From positions 1 through 64,000 of the forward strand of contig JALJCO010010297.1 in assembly GCA_023101725.1 (NCBI GenBank): a stretch of 64,000 nt of DNA, in the 5' to 3' direction. Below, in pieces: positions 49,291 to 61,282 of the stretch (positions are counted from its first letter, which is position 1; every line of letters starts with the position of its first letter). Made by a program: the position numbers and the translations under genes. Below the pieces are notes generated by a model. That model made no database searches. It was not told the origin of the DNA and was given only the letters and a program-made list of their open reading frames with translations. Source of the stretch: Atherinomorus stipes (taxonomy: Eukaryota; Chordata; Actinopteri; Atheriniformes; Atherinidae).

Positions 49291-49700
49291 TGTAAAATGA
49301 CTTATTCAAAGTCAGTGATAAAAGCTGTCTGTGCCTGACTTCAATGTTCACTTTAAAGTAAAACAAAACAAACAAGCAAAGAACAACAACAAAAAATGTA
49401 ATAATCGTGTCCATGCTTTATCAGTTGCAAAATCCAGAGTGATATGTTATCCCATATTGTGAGACAACTTACCCCATGGTGAGGCAACATGTCACATGTT
49501 CCCATTCTCCATTTGATTGCCTATAACTCTACAGTGACAAAAGAAATGAAAATAACATGAATGCAAAATACATACCTGAGACTTTGGTCTTTCATCTGAT
49601 ACACGTTTCTATTTTATATGATGTATGAGCTTTATGCACAACTCCACTACTTCCTAACTTAAGCGAGCGCCTTTGTCTCTTGTCTTCAATATTGGACGAT

Positions 49701-50198
49701 TTAAAGGGACTAGAGACAGGAATTTAAACAACAAACAAACATGCATATCCATTTTCTTTAGTTAATGCTAATGGGTGATGAAGCGCTAAATACCAAATAG
49801 AACGAGCCCACCCACGTCTCTCTCCGTTGCCTTCAACAGGCTGTGTGCTGCAAAATGCGCTGCTATTCAGTGGCCGAATTTCCCGGGCTGTCCTGTGGAT
49901 GTGACGTCAAATGACGCTGCATCTGCATCCCCGACAGTTTTGATACAGGAAGAAGACAGTCGGGGTAAATTCAAACACTGTAAGCGATAGTTATGGATTC
50001 TCCTGCCGTCAGCAAACGATCCAGATCAACTGAAAGACACTAAAAAGTGTAACTACAAAGAAAAAGTGTAGTAAATAACATTGAAGCTTCAGTTTGTGCA
50101 CGCTCCCATGACGGATTGGCTCGTGGCTGCAGTTACCTGAAGTGCCAGTTGCGGCAGTCGCGAGTTTCATTTCTTAATCTTGCCTCAAGTCCCTTTAA
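49701..50198. mobile_element. 498-bp TTAA-flanked MITE, nested in a palindromic repeat
   Basis: Ends TTAA-AGGGACTAGAGACAGG and CTTGCCTCAAGTCCCT-TTAA form imperfect terminal inverted repeats. The DNA on both sides (TATGCACAACTCCACTACTTC before; CAGGTGTGCCTGACCTCAG after) is continuous in a second copy near 58890-59060. The MITE therefore jumped into that older repeat. Confidence 0.7.
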
Positions 50199-50290
50199 TT
50201 AATTCAGGTGTGCCTGACCTCAGTAACCACGAGCACAATGGCCAGACACACCTGGATGAATCAGTTTGTCCAGTAATGAAAAAGAGGAAG
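50199..50290. repeat. Palindromic repeat, split copy
   Basis: CAGGTGTGCCTGACCTCAG and its near-complement GGCCAGACACACCTGG enclose a short loop. This is the same palindrome as at 58965-59055 but read from the other strand. Confidence 0.65.
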
Positions 50291-53048
50291 TAAAAGAGCT
50301 GGCTTAAATTTAGAAAGCAGTAGAATTGTGAATAAAGCCCACTGATACCAAGAAATATAAGAATGCAAAAAGTGTGACATTAAGGCCAGGTTCCCCTACA
50401 TATATTCACTTCAAAGTCTGGAGAAATTTAGTCTTGGCACATTAGGGACCATGTTGCACACTCTAGCTGAAAAGCCATGATCTTTGGGCCTTCAGTTGGC
50501 AAAACAATAAAAACAGACAAAAATGTGTAATGAGAATCACTGTGAAACACTTAAACCATTACCAGTAAACACAGTTTATGACTGTCTGCAAAATGCAAGT
50601 TAATATTGTACTATTTAAACAAAATAGTCAATGGATGCCGCATCCTACTGGCTGAAGACTAAATAAACCATCTAACCTGAAACTAGAATATACTGTAGAT
50701 TAGAAAAAAGCTCCTGTCATAGTGCAAGGGTACATTTCACTGGCAACTTTTCATGTGGGGCAGTATAAATAAGTTATGGAGCAAGATGTTAATAGCTTTT
50801 TATGAAATGCCTTTCTTATTTTTGCAAGACCATGCCAAGCTTCATTCTACTAACAATAACAAGGATTCTGGAGTAAAACAGTCCAGTTGCTTAAACTGAC
50901 CTACCTGCAGTCCAGACCTGTCATGTAATAAAACTACTGTGTGCGTTATAAAAGCCATATTATTCCAAAGTAAGCCCCAAACTGCTGAAATCCTTTATTA
51001 GGCAAAAGTGGAAAAAAGGTTTCACCTCTGAAAATGCAGTAAATGGTCTTCTCACTTCCTAAAACCTCAGAAGAGGAGATGCAACTCAGTGGTAAACATA
51101 CCACGATTTCAGGAGTATGCAGCTGACATCAAAATAGTAATAATAATTTGGCTCTTGAAAAAAAGAACAAAGCTTTCAAACTGTTTTATAACATATGTGA
51201 TGTGTTGTCTTTATATTTTGGGAATCAGTAAGGATTTTGACAAGTATTCGGAAATCACAATTACTCATTATTTTGCACACACACATACACATACACACCA
51301 ACGCTAACACACAAAAATAAAGGTTAAATATGAGGTTAAGTTAGTTAGCTGGAGTCACTGACCAGTCAGCAAGATCCTCAGCTAACAGGCCTTCAGCAAG
51401 GTTCTTGCCACACAGAAATATGTGCCCATTAGTGTATGAGTGTGTACTGTACAATGGTCCGTTCACGTGACTATGTAGCAAATAGGTACAGAGAGGTGTC
51501 GGGAAGCTCTGACAGGGTGATGGGGTGGTTTGGGAGGGGATTAGCAAGAGGCCGCAGGCCCCGAGGCAGAGGGCCTCGTTTCCTGGCCTGAGCCCCTGTT
51601 TGTCCTGCCTGACCTGGCAGCTCTGAGGGCAGATCCTGCTTGGATACATCCCCGCTCCCACGCCTGTCTGAAGCTGTTAGCCACTGGCTGTGAGTAGCTA
51701 ATGGGGCTTAGTGATGTCTGAGCGGCTGGGTGGGGAGGGGGTCCAGTCATCTGTGGGAGGTGGGGGGGATTGCCAGCTGCTGTGTGCTGGCAAAGAGCAG
51801 AGGATGGTGAAACAGGCATCTGGAAAAACAGTGGGAGGTGATTAATAACTTCTCTTTGGCCATGATCAACATAGCCCAACAAATATAGTATACATTGTAA
51901 CTATAATATATCAATTATGCACACTATATTGGAGGGTACCTGTTATATTCATGTAGCAAAATGGATGACGTGTGTATTACAAATGGGTTAGATTGAAGGA
52001 AAAGCCCACGTGAAAAACGTAATTTTGCACATCGCTCAGTGCAGTTTATTGTATTTACACCAACAAAGATTCAATTATTTGTTGCGCTGTTGATGAAGCT
52101 GGAAACAAACTTGTTCAAAGATTTCCAAAGGTATTGAAGCAAATATGCTGATATGTAATAAAACATTGTGTGTTCTTTGTGGTCTGTGTGCATCATCTGC
52201 GTCCATTCTACCACTCATTCACTTAGGTTTCATTTTCATTTGCTACCTGCTTGCCTTAAAACAATCAAATTTCTATGCATCATTAAGAGGCAATAGGCTC
52301 AGTCAGACATCGCTCATTACACCCTAATGTGAAAACCAGAGGTAATTAACTGTAGGCTCTGTTTGCCTAAATAAGCATAAAAGCACTATCACTTTCTGGT
52401 GCTTAAAGGGTGTTGTCTGCATACCAACTGTGTGCACAATTGTGTTTTTACTTCAAAATCCATAAGATAACATGTCTCCTCTCTGCCAAGGGGACTGTTT
52501 GATTATCACTCTCTAAAAATGGAAATGAAATGAAGGGATATTTACTTTTCATCCCCAAAAGCTTTGATAGCTCAATTGCTTGTTTTCAGTGGCTTGTTAT
52601 TATTTTTCAATTGGTGGATTGGCTGTTGGGTTTGGAGTTGCATGGCGCAACTCTGTGAGTGTTGTTTCTACCCTGGGTATACAGCCTGCTGTCAAAGAAA
52701 GGCCAGAGAACAGCAGAGATACAGACACAGAGAAGGGATCACCAGTGTCAAATCGCTGTAAAAGACGGGTGAAGTGCCAGTATTGCAATACACATCACAC
52801 ATCAGGGCTTGTTTTATCTTTGTGCTATAGGTCTTTATTGTTTGGAGATGCAGTAACTAAACTTTTTGTGTCCAGGAAAATAAACACATTATGACTATTA
52901 GATTAACTAAATAGGGTGATAAAAAAAGAAGAAAAGCTCCCATCTCTCTGAAAGAGAAATAGCTACAGTCACTTTTTGAGTGGGTGGGTTATGGGTCCTC
53001 CTGCCTCAATCGTCACTGTCGGCCCAGTGGCGTCACTCCTGCCCTTTC
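50291..53048. other. Intergenic DNA upstream of foxe3
   Basis: No gene is recognised. The reading frames at 51341-51882 (minus) lie in a GC-rich block and resemble no family. The block 51540-51840 and the sequence 52140-52340 are non-repetitive and could be foxe3 regulatory DNA; this is inference only. Confidence 0.4.
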
Positions 53049-53056
53049 TTATAAAA
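53049..53056 (+). promoter_or_regulatory. foxe3 TATA-like box
   Basis: TTATAAAA lies about 180 bases upstream of the foxe3 ATG. The DNA just downstream has no other start codon in a strong context. It would place the transcription start near 53080 and give a 5'UTR of about 150 bases. Confidence 0.5.
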
Positions 53057-53233
53057 CTGTCAACGCCTTTCTCTCACCTGGTCTGACACACACACTCCCA
53101 CACAGCAGGACAGAACGAGGGCTATTTTTGGCAACAGCAAGGAGATAGTCAGAGGTAATATACGCGCCTCTCCTTTGGGCCTTTTCTCCAGCTGATTGTT
53201 TCGACGCAACAAGATTGCTACTTTGTTTCTTTT

Positions 53234-54487
53234 ATGAATCTGGCAAATTACTCTTACTTCTCTGGCATGTGCAACATGACCGCAGAACACTCGCCTGCTG
53301 AGGCAAGTCCTGTTGTCATGTCTCCAAATGTGAGCTTAGACTCACCGCTGCCCCCGCCGCCACTGATGCTGCAGGCCCGGTCTAAGGATAATATTTTGAT
53401 TAAATCAGAGCCCCGGGGAAACAGCCCCAGCGCGGAGGATGGAGCAGCTCTGGGCCAGACTGAGGAGCACCTGCCCACAGGCAGCCGCCGCAGGAAGAGG
53501 CCTGTCCAGAGGGGGAAACCTCCCTACAGCTACATCGCTCTCATTGCGATGGCCATTGCCAACTCCCCCGAGAGGAAGCTGACATTGGGAGGTATTTATA
53601 AGTTCATCATGGAGCGTTTTCCTTTCTATAGAGAGAATTCGAAGAAGTGGCAAAACTCCATCCGCCACAACCTGACCCTCAACGACTGTTTTGTGAAGAT
53701 ACCTAGAGAGCCCGGCAGACCAGGGAAAGGCAACTACTGGACATTAGACCCCGCAGCTGAGGACATGTTTGATAACGGAAGCTTTTTGAGGAGGAGGAAA
53801 AGATTTAAGCGCACAGATGTAAGCACCTATCCAGGTTACATGCAGAGCTCTAGCGCCTTTACTCCAACACCAATGGGCAGGCCATCCTACCCCAATACGC
53901 TTTACGCTGGGTTAGGGTCAGGTTATGGTTCTCAGCTTGCAGCCACATCCCCGCATCCCGCCGTGCTTCATCATTACCAGAACCCCGCCGGAGTCGGCCA
54001 AGGACAACCGCGCATGTTCAGCATAGACAACATCATCAGTCAGCAGACGGGGGTACAGAGCGGCCCTGCTGGAGAGCTCAATCCCCAAACGCTGGGACTG
54101 GGCGCTGGTGACCTGGGCACAATGACCTCCAGCTGCTCGGTAGCCGGCACCGATCCATCTGCGTGTTTTCAGACTCAGACTGTCAACCCGTCAGCGAACA
54201 TGCTGAGCAGAAACAGCGGGAATCTCTCATCCAACCTAACCACCGGATATTCATATTCTTCCTCGGTCTCTCCTCCAAACCTGCCCTCCATGAGCCAGTC
54301 CGGGTTCTCCCCGGGAAACTCTCAAGTGTACTGTCCGGGGAACCGGCTGTCTCTGCCGGCCCTGCGCCCCAGCTCTTGCGCCGAGCACACGGAGCAGCTA
54401 CTGGGCCTGTCGGGCTCCATGAACTCCTACAATAACAGCTACATGAGACAAGCCAACTTTGCGTCAGGACTAGAGCGGTACATGTGA
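53234..54487 (+). CDS. foxe3: Forkhead box transcription factor FoxE3
   Basis: Intronless, 417 aa. The forkhead DNA-binding domain spans about residues 93-193: [33 protein letters not shown] (recognition helix), [17 protein letters not shown] and [10 protein letters not shown] (nuclear localisation). The QRGKPPYSY start and NLTLND are FoxE marks. FoxE3 rather than FoxE1 is chosen because the C-terminus [14 protein letters not shown] matches the FOXE3 end and because foxd2 lies downstream as in human. The middle part (STYPGYM...YPNTLYAG) resembles FOXE1, so the protein keeps shared ancestral features. A sumoylation-type IKSE lies at 56-59 and an eh1-like Groucho/TLE motif FSIDNII at 262-268. 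FOXE3 drives lens epithelium growth and lens vesicle separation. The first ATG has a weak context; Met15 (MTAEHSP) is an alternative start. Confidence 0.9.
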   Translation: MNLANYSYFSGMCNMTAEHSPAEASPVVMSPNVSLDSPLPPPPLMLQARSKDNILIKSEPRGNSPSAEDGAALGQTEEHLPTGSRRRKRPVQRGKPPYSYIALIAMAIANSPERKLTLGGIYKFIMERFPFYRENSKKWQNSIRHNLTLNDCFVKIPREPGRPGKGNYWTLDPAAEDMFDNGSFLRRRKRFKRTDVSTYPGYMQSSSAFTPTPMGRPSYPNTLYAGLGSGYGSQLAATSPHPAVLHHYQNPAGVGQGQPRMFSIDNIISQQTGVQSGPAGELNPQTLGLGAGDLGTMTSSCSVAGTDPSACFQTQTVNPSANMLSRNSGNLSSNLTTGYSYSSSVSPPNLPSMSQSGFSPGNSQVYCPGNRLSLPALRPSSCAEHTEQLLGLSGSMNSYNNSYMRQANFASGLERYM

Positions 54488-54882
54488 GATATTTGAAGAA
54501 AAAAAAAAAGTCAATTTGAATATCATTGGATTTGTGCAAACTAATGACAGAAATGCAGAAGTCACCAGTCATTAAATGACAGATATATTTAGCCTACTGT
54601 AGGGATTAAAAAAATGAACATGACCGAGCCTCAGCTTAAAACATTCCTATTTAAAAAGATGTTAAGCCATTTAGATCCGTTCAACACATTCCATCACTGT
54701 TCTCTTAAATGTGTTGTGCCTTACTGTGCTCACATTGCCTGTTTTTATTTTTTTAATTTGATTTTTTATGTTTGTTGTATCATTCAAGTCTCGTTCAGTT
54801 TTTTGTGTTTGTGAATAGTTTTCTGATGTAAAGATTTTTTATTTTAATGAGAGAAGTATCAATTTGGCGACATGTTGCAAGA

Positions 54883-54888
54883 AATAAA
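54883..54888 (+). terminator. foxe3 polyadenylation signal
   Basis: AATAAA about 400 bases past the foxe3 stop codon, followed by a T-rich downstream element (TTCTTTTTTT), the usual polyadenylation arrangement. Confidence 0.6.
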
Positions 54889-56870
54889 ATTTCTTTTTTT
54901 ACATTAAGAGAAATGTGTTTTTTTTTATTTGTCACGCTTAGGCTGATAAGTTTTGGTTTTAGTTTAACCTCAGATTTTACGAGTTAATGAGTGCGCTAAA
55001 GTGCACTAATGAGTTAAGAACCACTTAGAACCGAATATTAATAGAGAATATTTTATAGTAGCGTAAACCATTTCATAAAAAGATACTGAACGGATAAGTT
55101 TCAATCTTGGTCCATTAATTAATTATATATTAAGCTATGAAAATAGATGTTTACAATAATATTAGAAAAAAATGGTAATAAAAAAATCTTTGGTCAATGA
55201 AGGATAAGGTCTAAAAACAGCCAAGTGAATGATTACCTAAAGTTTAAATGTTCCACTATCCCAAATGTAAAAATTATATTTAACATGTTATAAACTTAGA
55301 CAGAGGATGCAGGTTGAGGATTATCAAACTGACTGACTGAATAGATCAGACTTAGGCTAAAAATCTAAAACGTACTTACTGGAAGATAAAAGGAAGGTAA
55401 ATGCTATTCTTATTCATTTTTTAAATCAGGAAAGTCAGTTCTCATCATTGCAATGTTATAAAGATAATGATAACTTGAGATAAACTGAAAATAACATACA
55501 ATATAAAAAGTAGTAGCCTATCAATAATTTTGCATTTATTATTTGGTTTAGATCACAAAGTCTGAAACAATAAGACTAACAATAAAATACAAGCCAACAA
55601 ACAAACAGCTAAATGAACGAACGAATAAATAAATAAATAAACAAAACGTCCCACTGTTGCGCTTCATTCATGGGTGCTACTGCTAGGCTACTGTAGGCTA
55701 CACACCTTAGCCAAGATAACCTCATATGCATATCAAAATAACAGAAAATACATTCATTTTCTGTAGAAGAAAACTTAAGTTAGTTAAATTTTGTGGCCCC
55801 TATTGTAAAGTGTTACCAGTTACTAAATAAAATAGTAAAAATGTTATGACAGAGACATGAGAAAAATGGAAAACTGGAATTCTTCAAGAACTAATCATTT
55901 TGAGTTCTTCAACAAAAGTTCATTGTAGTTATTTTTTTGGTGATCAGTTTTTCAACAGTCGTCTCTCAGAGCGCCCCAAATCATTTAGATCTGAAGAATA
56001 ATTTTTTTTTTAGGACAGAACTGAAGAAGCTCGCAGCAATTCAGACGTTTCTACCACTAGATGGAAGCAAAAGCGTCGTGATGTGAGACTGTGGAGCATA
56101 GGGTAATTTTTACACATGACAAGCAAAATACACACACGCACGCCCGTACACACACACTTGGGATTATGAACCGGACACACTTGACAGGCCAAAATAAACA
56201 TAAACAGTGCACATAAATAAATACAAAGATGAGATTGTAGTTCTGAGGAATTTACGAAATTCCTAAAACCCGAGCGCATCATGCACTTCTGTCCACTGAA
56301 AGACAAAGCTCCACCTATAGGAGAAGAAATGTCTTTTGTAAGGTGACGGACATCCAACAAATCATATATACAGACCAGTCTGGCATTGGCCTCAGTGTTT
56401 AACATGCCTCTGCCTGTAGCGCTTGTGGGAAGATCTCTGACCTACTCAATCACTCTCTCCTTCTCCCTCCTGAGCGCACGTGACCTTATAGATGCCAGTC
56501 AGGGTGCAGTGAGTCCTGAGCTCGCCCAACATAGGGACGAAATGTCACAAAGTCAGGAAATATTTTGTAGCCTACAAACCGAGGCATTCTGGGGTTTTAT
56601 TTCACTATATTCGCTTCTGATCAAAACAGTTTTTTTTTTTCTAAATTACTCCCAGTAGAGCGCAGGTTACACTTCTTTTGAAACTTGATACGACATGAGG
56701 GAGCGACACTTTCACGATTTCATTGGTTAAAAGCCGTAAAAAGAACCAACAGCCTCAAATCATGAATCGAACCAAATTCAGTTAAAGCAAGAGTTTCACA
56801 AAATACCAAAGGATGATATTTCCCGAGACTTCCCAACTCTAACATATTCATGACAGAAGGCAAAGGAAAA
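54889..56870. other. AT-rich intergenic DNA between foxe3 and foxd2
   Basis: It contains AAAT-type simple repeats (about 55616-55645) and a CA-rich stretch (56130-56160). No gene is seen; the 131-codon minus-strand frame at 56010-56405 has no family resemblance. Confidence 0.5.
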
Positions 56871-56878
56871 CATTAGGC

Positions 56879-57074
56879 CAGGGGTGCTCCGATACTCGAA
56901 GGCCACAGTCTTGTAGGTTTTCAGTTCTCCCCATGTCCCAACACTGGATCAAATCATTGTGCAGAAATTCACAAGCTGTTGAATCCATTTAATGGGAGTC
57001 AGTTGTGTTGGTGCAGGGAAACACTGAAAACCTGCTGGATTGTGGCCCACTAAAACCGACTTTGGACACTCCTG
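56879..57074. mobile_element. 196-bp hAT-like MITE with perfect 8-bp TSD
   Basis: It begins CAGGGGTGCTCCGATAC and ends TTTGGACACTCCTG. Both sides carry CATTAGGC (56871-56878 and 57075-57082). It is the same family as 48822-49043, with more divergent arms. Confidence 0.85.
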
Positions 57075-57332
57075 CATTAGGCCTATCATACATCCACATC
57101 GAAATCCAGTCCATCTGGATTAATGGTGGATTAGGTTTGAAATAGCTACTGGGCCCTGACGACAGCTCACACAGGCCAGTCTTCCACCACTTTGAATGGC
57201 GTGAAGCATAAGCATATCAAATTCAAGCAAGTACGTGCATGCATGCGCATAATACTGATAGCGTGGGGTCCTGTCACTGTGCCTCTGGTTGATGATGCGC
57301 CCTGGCTGCTTGGCTACAGAGAAATTCCTTTG

Positions 57333-57402
57333 GTTGACTGGTAAGCGAGTATGACTCTCACCTGCGAGTTTGTGGGGTCGAATCCCGCCCGGGCCCTCGT
57401 TA
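57333..57402 (+). repeat. tRNA-Glu-like pseudogene or SINE head
   Basis: TATGACTCTCACCTGCGAG resembles the anticodon arm of tRNA-Glu(CTC), and GGGGTCGAATCCCGCC forms a good T-arm with a B-box. The D-arm is only partly convincing and the acceptor stem does not pair, so it is not a functional tRNA gene. Confidence 0.4.
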
Positions 57403-58964
57403 CATACCTTGCCACATTCCATTACTTAATTTATAAAGCACGTGGCATATACGCGCCCCAGCATTGTATTGCCTGTTGGGCGACACTCAGAGGCTATCAT
57501 AAACAGGCTAGTGCTTCTTCACAAGGTAAGTCATACACACACACACAATCAATTATCTTGTCAATAAAACGTCAGATTCAGCAGGATATTTGCCATACTG
57601 GAAGATGGAGCGCTGATCAGGGACCTGCACAGTGGACTCATAGCTCGTGTTTGTTTCATAATGGCTTGTCCAACACTGTCCCCTTGTGGTGATATTCAGT
57701 AGTATTAGGAGAACTTTGGCATGCATAATGTTGGTAGCCTCATTTTCTGTTGGAGCCATTAGAACAGGAAGCTACTGAAAACAGGCACTGGAGCAAAACT
57801 GCAGCTTGTCTGAGGCAGACAGGAGGAGGAGGCTTCAGACTGTGCAAAGCTACAGAGAAAATGATTTGTTGCCTTTCCTGATGGGCATTTCAGCCTACAA
57901 CTTCCACTCCCTTCTAAAGGTACATATATATCATTTGTCCAAATTGTTCATTTCACATCCCGGATTTATCAACGTGCTGCCCTCTGGCAGACACTAGAAG
58001 TTCATCACAGCCAGAACAATCACATGGAATGCTGCTTGCCTTGCCTAAATAGAAAGATGACATCTTGGACTTCACAGAATGCCTCGTTGAAAAATCAACA
58101 GAATATTTTTACAGTGCACTCATGGATTAAAAAAAAGGTCTTTGATATGATATTCAACTTTATATCTAATGGGTACTCCTTCCCCCACATATTCAAAAGT
58201 TTCTTGAGCCGACCCTGTTCTTCACCACTGAAAGATCTGCACATCTGAAGAGAAGAGAATATATAAAAGATGAGATAAAGCTTAGCTGATAAATCTCCAG
58301 TCCCTGCATAACCACCTGTCTATGATATTGACCTCAGTGTTAAAACATTGACAGAACCTGATGCCAATGTGAAAAGATTATTTTCTATGACCTACTCAAT
58401 CTCTTACTCTTTCTACACACATATGGATACCCCCACACTTTCACACATAGTCACACATACACATACATACCTTTGTGCAACACTATAAAATCCCTCCTGG
58501 AAATTATTGTTTATGACAATTCAACAGAACTTTTACAACAGTCAGAGGAGAAACCAAAAGCTCAGAGATGTTGCAGACGTCACTTAAATGTCTGCAGAAT
58601 TTCTCATTAATGAGGCAGATGTTTTAGTGATTTGAGGCATAATGAATGTTTTCCTTGTGCCTTAAGATAACATTGGTGTCCTATTTCATATTTTATTACT
58701 TAGCCCTTCATTTAGGCCTACCCTGAAAAGAATAAATAAATGAGAGATTTAAAATGCATTTGAGGTCCCCCGGTCAAAACGCAGAGCTGCTCGGATCAGC
58801 ACAGAATAAGGTAAGACAGAACAATATGATGGGAAGAAATGCATCACTGTACAGTTTTTAATGCCAAGCACTCATTCTCTTTGAGATTAAAGTTTAACAC
58901 AGTATGCACAACCCCACCACTTTCTGAACTCAAGGTAGCTCTTTTGTTTCCTGTTGTTCATTAT

Positions 58965-59055
58965 TGCACAAACTGCTTAATCCAGGTGTGTCTGGCCATT
59001 GTCATGGTCACTGAGGTCAGGCACACCTGGATTAAGCAGTTTGTTCAGTAATGAA
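58965..59055. repeat. Palindromic repeat (intact copy)
   Basis: CAAACTGCTTAATCCAGGTG and CACCTGGATTAAGCAGTTTG are exact reverse complements. Pairing extends to TTCATTATTG/CAGTAATGAA outside and to GTCTGGCC/GGTCAGGC inside, leaving a loop of about 20 bases. A second copy at 49620-50290 carries an insertion. Confidence 0.85.
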
Positions 59056-59359
59056 AGACGAAGCATAGGACCTTCAGTTCAGGAAGAGCTGTGCATAGAG
59101 CTCATAGGGAGCCCAAGTTTGTAGTGCATAAAGTGAAAATGTATGATTTACAAAGGCCTACAAAAAAAAGCAACACAAATCTGGTACCAGTTAGAGGCAT
59201 TTTTCTTTTTTTTCTGTTTCAGGTTTTGCTCTATTTTCATCATAAAACCCCAAAAACGTTCATGACGGAAAGTAATGAACATGAGTATGAATTGAAAACA
59301 GCAGGGGGCGCTTCAACATCATAAACTGTCCATATTTAGGGAGAAAAATCCCCACACAC

Positions 59360-59620
59360 AATAATAATAATAATAATAATAATAAACAGTTAAATAACCT
59401 GCAATGTCCTTTCTTGAATGTAAAGTTAATAAATAAACAAATGAATGAATAAATAAACAAACAAACAAATAAAAAAATGTGATAAGACACCATTTATAAC
59501 CATATATTCAGGATGACTAATCCAGTTAGAAGTTGACTTATCTGTGGAAAATAAAATAATAAAATGAATGAATGAATAAATGAATGAACGAATTAGTTAA
59601 TTAATGAATAAATAATTAAC
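59360..59620. repeat. Cluster of AT-rich simple repeats
   Basis: (AAT)n at 59360-59383 followed by imperfect AATG/AAAT/AAAC arrays with short spacers up to about 59610. Confidence 0.85.
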
Positions 59621-59829
59621 GGGATAAACAAAGATCTTATAGTAGCGCCATCTATCACCTTTAAGCCCTGTTGCTAGAAGATCTGACAAGAAGAGTGAGA
59701 TCAGTCAGGACTTGTGAATCTCAGGTCACACGCTTCACTTTAACTTGATTCCTCTGGAGAATAATTTCATCCCATTAATATGCTCCAGCAAATAAGTCAC
59801 GATTTAAATAAAACCCGGCGTATTCGGCT

Positions 59830-60120
59830 ACTGCCCCTGCAAAATAATATGTCCTTTTATAAACTTGAAACTCCAAACACTTGACAGCCGGTGTGATACC
59901 TGAGCTATGGCTGAGATTAATGAAGTGCCGATGAGATCAAATTAGGCCCAATAACACTGAAGTGAAATACATTTTAATGTCAGTCTGTACAGGATCGCAC
60001 AGCTACAGACATCACACAGTCATCTGCTGCCCTTTGACTCCGGACGAGGACGAATGGGAGCAGGTTGGAGCTGACTGCAAATACTCTCATGTGTCCACAT
60101 AAATTATGCAGTAAATTATG
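59830..60120. promoter_or_regulatory. Candidate regulatory element upstream of foxd2
   Basis: Complex, non-repetitive sequence between simple repeats. It contains GAGATTAATGAAGTGCCGATG and GATCAAATTAGGCCC with several TAAT-type homeodomain cores. Location about 0.8 kb 5' of the foxd2 TATA box suits an enhancer. No alignment was possible. Confidence 0.3.
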
Positions 60121-60404
60121 TTAAGTCTTCATCAGAGGGGGCGCACGGAGTCATCGAGTTATCAGGTTTTTCACACGGCTGAGATAGAATTATTTAATGC
60201 TAATGACTCAGACAGTCAGGAGTCAGAAGAGAAACAAGGATCCACTTTTAGAGGCTTTTCTGGTGCTTCGAACAAAATAAAAATTTTAGCTTTAAGACAC
60301 ATTTCCTCATCACGCAACTGGTTTAAAAGTTATATGTAGTTTTCTTTGATGTTAGCTTGTGTCTTTTTAAAATTAAATCAAATATTTAAATAAGTAAAAT
60401 AACA

Positions 60405-60426
60405 TATCTATCTATCTATCTATCTA

Positions 60427-60494
<68 letters not shown>
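60405..60494. repeat. (TATC)n-(TA)n compound microsatellite
   Basis: Six TATC units then about 32 TA units, 300 bases upstream of the foxd2 TATA box. Confidence 0.95.
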
Positions 60495-60503
<9 letters not shown>

Positions 60504-60789
60504 TAGAAGTTACTTTAGTTATTCTATCACGTATCTGTAATTATTTGAATCGATAAAGCAGTGAACAGCTCCACCTCTATGAGTTTTAAGTTCAGCCTGA
60601 CATGTGGGGCCAGCGGGATTAACATCACAATTTGAACCCCTTGCGTTTTGACATTTTTTATAATTGATTTATAGATCAAAATTTCATGTTCACCATTAAG
60701 TCAAGAAAATTTGAATATAATTTTTTGCAGCGAGATTTCGCTCATTTCCTGGTAGCGGTGACTCAAACACCACGTGATCAGCGTGGCCC

Positions 60790-60797
60790 TATAAATA
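60790..60797 (+). promoter_or_regulatory. foxd2 TATA box
   Basis: TATAAATA follows a CACGTGATCAGCG stretch containing an E-box and lies about 490 bases upstream of the foxd2 ATG. It implies transcription from about 60820 and a long 5'UTR. Confidence 0.5.
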
Positions 60798-61282
60798 CCT
60801 TTTGAGAGCAAAGACAGATAGTGTGACAGTGTGGCTGGATACCTACCCAATCCGTGCGTAAAGCTATTTTGGAAAGAGATTTGGATATCCAAAACTAGTA
60901 TTTTAGATGGTCAGAGTCAAGTGATCACCGACGGAAACGACTGCATCCAAAGAAAGTTCATACCGCTGCAAATATTGTCTCCGTTTTTTGACTGTCTTTT
61001 ACGCCGGACAATCAGAAGTTTTCTCTATGAGAAAGCTACGTATTGCCTGACCAGCCTCGGATGCCAAGCAGTCGCCACTGTCACAGGTCAAAGAGTTTTT
61101 TGTTTTTTCCCCCATAGATTCTTGCCATGTTTGCTTTCAGCAACTGGAGATAAAGCTGCTCCAAAAGCGTGGTGTGCTTGTGAGAAAGAGAGGGAGTGCG
61201 CGCGCGCGGTCTTGCCTGACCAGACTAGAGAAGGCAGAAACTGTTACCTAAAACAGGGGGAAGAGAAGCGGTGTCTTCAAGG

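Noticed and set aside
51341..51882. Minus-strand frames of 106 and 113 codons in GC-rich DNA
   Set aside because: Proline- and serine-rich compositional reading with no splice context, no motif and no family resemblance. Open frames are expected in GC-rich DNA.
57333..57402. Functional tRNA-Glu gene
   Set aside because: The T-arm and anticodon arm are recognisable, but the acceptor stem does not pair and the D-arm is irregular. A SINE head or pseudogene is more likely.
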